Shown here: in pieces, positions 62,501 through 64,000 of the stretch
How the letters are laid out: each line of letters starts with the position of its first letter
How positions within the stretch are numbered: position 1 is the first letter of the stretch
Assembly: GCF_003254395.2 (NCBI RefSeq)
Contig: NC_037649.1
Coordinates: 6,605,032 to 6,669,031 of the forward strand
From: Apis mellifera
Taxonomy: Eukaryota > Arthropoda > Insecta > Hymenoptera > Apidae
Direction of reading: 5' to 3'
Length of the DNA: 64,000 nucleotides
The notes under the pieces: model-generated
Databases searched by the model: none
Seen by the model: only the letters and a program-made list of their open reading frames with translations
What the model was told of the DNA's origin: nothing
Program-made: the position numbers and the translations under genes

Positions 62501-64000
62501 TACGTTTTGTCGAGGATCTTTTCTCGTTTCATGCTCTCTAGAAGCATCGTAAGCGAGAAAATCCTCCGTTAATAGTGGCAACTATAGCTCCGCGTTTTTC
62601 TAATTAGCGTGATAACGTTTACGAAGCAACAAAATCTCATTTTCTTGCATCCTCTTTCGCAGGGCTAATTAAAATTTCTATTTGTACACGCGCTCTGCTT
62701 TTGCTTGATGTGTCGCGTTGTATGACGTTAATAGTCTGACTCCGCGATATCCTCGTTTTGAAGAGAAAAAAATTGCGAAATTGTATGAAATATAGATATA
62801 CACGTTGAAATTTATTAATGAGATTCATTAACAAATAAAATGATATAGAGCAATTAAACGCGCATTCAGAAAATGTCACTTGCTCTTTCTGGTCGTGTAA
62901 TATTAATCCGTAATATTTATGAGTTTAAATATTGAATGACCATAAATAAATTATACGTTAAATTCAATTCCACACGCAATTGAGATGTACTATTTATGAA
63001 GCATTCTCTATTGTTTCTGGAATTTTCATGTTTATTCTGTAATAATTTGTGATACAAATACATACAAATCATAAAAATACAATCTATAAATTGTATTTTA
63101 AAACAAAAATGTATTGTATGAGGTATATGTTAAATTTATTCCTTTGTGTCTTAAGATATGGATTATTAAAAAAGAAACAGAAGTTTTTGTTATATTTTCT
63201 TATGTTTATTATGATATTATATTTTATTATTATGTTATATTCTTTTATGTTTTAAAAGTTCTAAGATTGAGAAATTACATTTAATTTAATTCTTAAAGTT
63301 GAAAAAATTTAATATATAAAAAAAGAGAAAGATAAATATGTAATATGAATATTATATCTATAATTCATGTTTATCTTCTACATTGCATAGAGAGAATTTT
63401 TAATAATCCACCAGCAGTTAGTTTTGCATATGGAATGAATTATTCATTTAATAGATATTATCATAAAAAAATTAAATAGTTTTTTGAACTATTTGATTCT
63501 TTTTTACATTAATAAAATTATATTACCAAATTTGGTAAGTTTTTAATCACTTACAAACATTTCATTATGAATAATCTTCTAAATATTTTTTATTCTAAGA
63601 ATCTATAACTTATAACTCTATAACTTTTCAGATTTCTATTTTATGAAAAATTTATATAATATTTATTTATAAACAACTTATTATAATATCAAATATTATA
63701 ATAATTTATTGCACGCAAACATTATATTTAAATTTTTCTTTATAATTTAGATATTTTTCATTATTTTATATAAATTTATATATTTCTTTCTATTTTATAT
63801 AAATTTTTATATTTCTCTATTTACTAATACTCTAATAATTAATAATAATAATTAATAATAATAGTAATTAATAGTAATAAGTTTTATAAACTTAATTTGA
63901 AAGATAAAGAATGATTATACGTATAATTATTCAATATATATAATTATTATATATTATTATATATTATTATATGCATAATATAATCTATAATATAATTATA
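62501..64000. other. Very AT-rich end of window
   Basis: Dominated by A/T with TAATAATAATTA-like low complexity after 63700. The + frame at 63049-63255 is a hydrophobic Phe/Leu/Met string of the kind chance gives in such DNA. Confidence 0.6.

Noticed and set aside
63049..63255. Hydrophobic 68-codon + frame
   Set aside because: Phe/Leu/Met string in extremely AT-rich DNA, without splice or cysteine pattern.
1..64000. CRISPR arrays, operons or prokaryotic signals
   Set aside because: The window is eukaryotic (spliced genes, TATA boxes, poly-A signals); the only regular repeat is the 127-bp tandem, which has no spacers.

Overview
The window is nuclear DNA from a honeybee (genus Apis, most likely A. 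mellifera). The identification rests on three short spliced genes in tandem at about 42.7-44.7 kb on the + strand. Their coding exons read as the precursors of the venom peptides tertiapin, MCD peptide (mast-cell-degranulating peptide) and apamin. The rest fits a bee genome: strong swings in base composition, many TCGA/CGAA-type CpG words, abundant (GA)n, (TA)n and poly-A/T tracts, and no recognisable large transposon.

Layout. About 1-40.7 kb is mixed-composition non-coding DNA with microsatellites, one 127-bp-period tandem repeat (30.5-31.4 kb) and several GC-richer islands that look like regulatory or conserved DNA. I recognise no exon of a conserved protein there; the long open frames are mostly low-complexity or purine-strand shadows. 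At about 40.7 kb the sequence turns very AT-rich. This block holds the venom-peptide array: a decayed copy (about 42.14-42.40 kb), tertiapin (42,747-43,064), MCD peptide (43,489-43,819) and apamin (44,289-44,656), all on + and about 620-800 bp apart. About 2.6 kb further on, same strand, is a fourth intact gene with the same architecture (47,210-47,609) that I cannot match to a named peptide. From 47.7 to 62.5 kb the sequence is again mixed non-coding DNA with a GC island at 53.1-53.45 kb. The last 1.5 kb is very AT-rich.

How the genes work together. Each intact gene has a signal-peptide exon ending in phase 0, a short cysteine-bearing exon 2, and a tiny exon 3 carrying the last cysteine and a terminal Gly (amidation donor) before the stop. 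The second intron always falls after the residue following the third cysteine, so the C-x3-C motif is split as Cx|xxC. Exon 1 and the proximal promoter are nearly identical between MCD peptide and apamin while exon 2 differs strongly: a conserved secretion and expression cassette carrying a diversified peptide. The fourth gene shares the intron phases, signal-peptide pattern, C-x8-C-x3-C C-terminal spacing and terminal Gly, but its first two cysteines are 7 residues apart rather than 1. It is the best candidate for an undescribed member of this family. Other notable points are a frame disruption in the tertiapin signal exon bypassed by an upstream ATG, and a decayed fourth copy in the array that has lost both splice donors.
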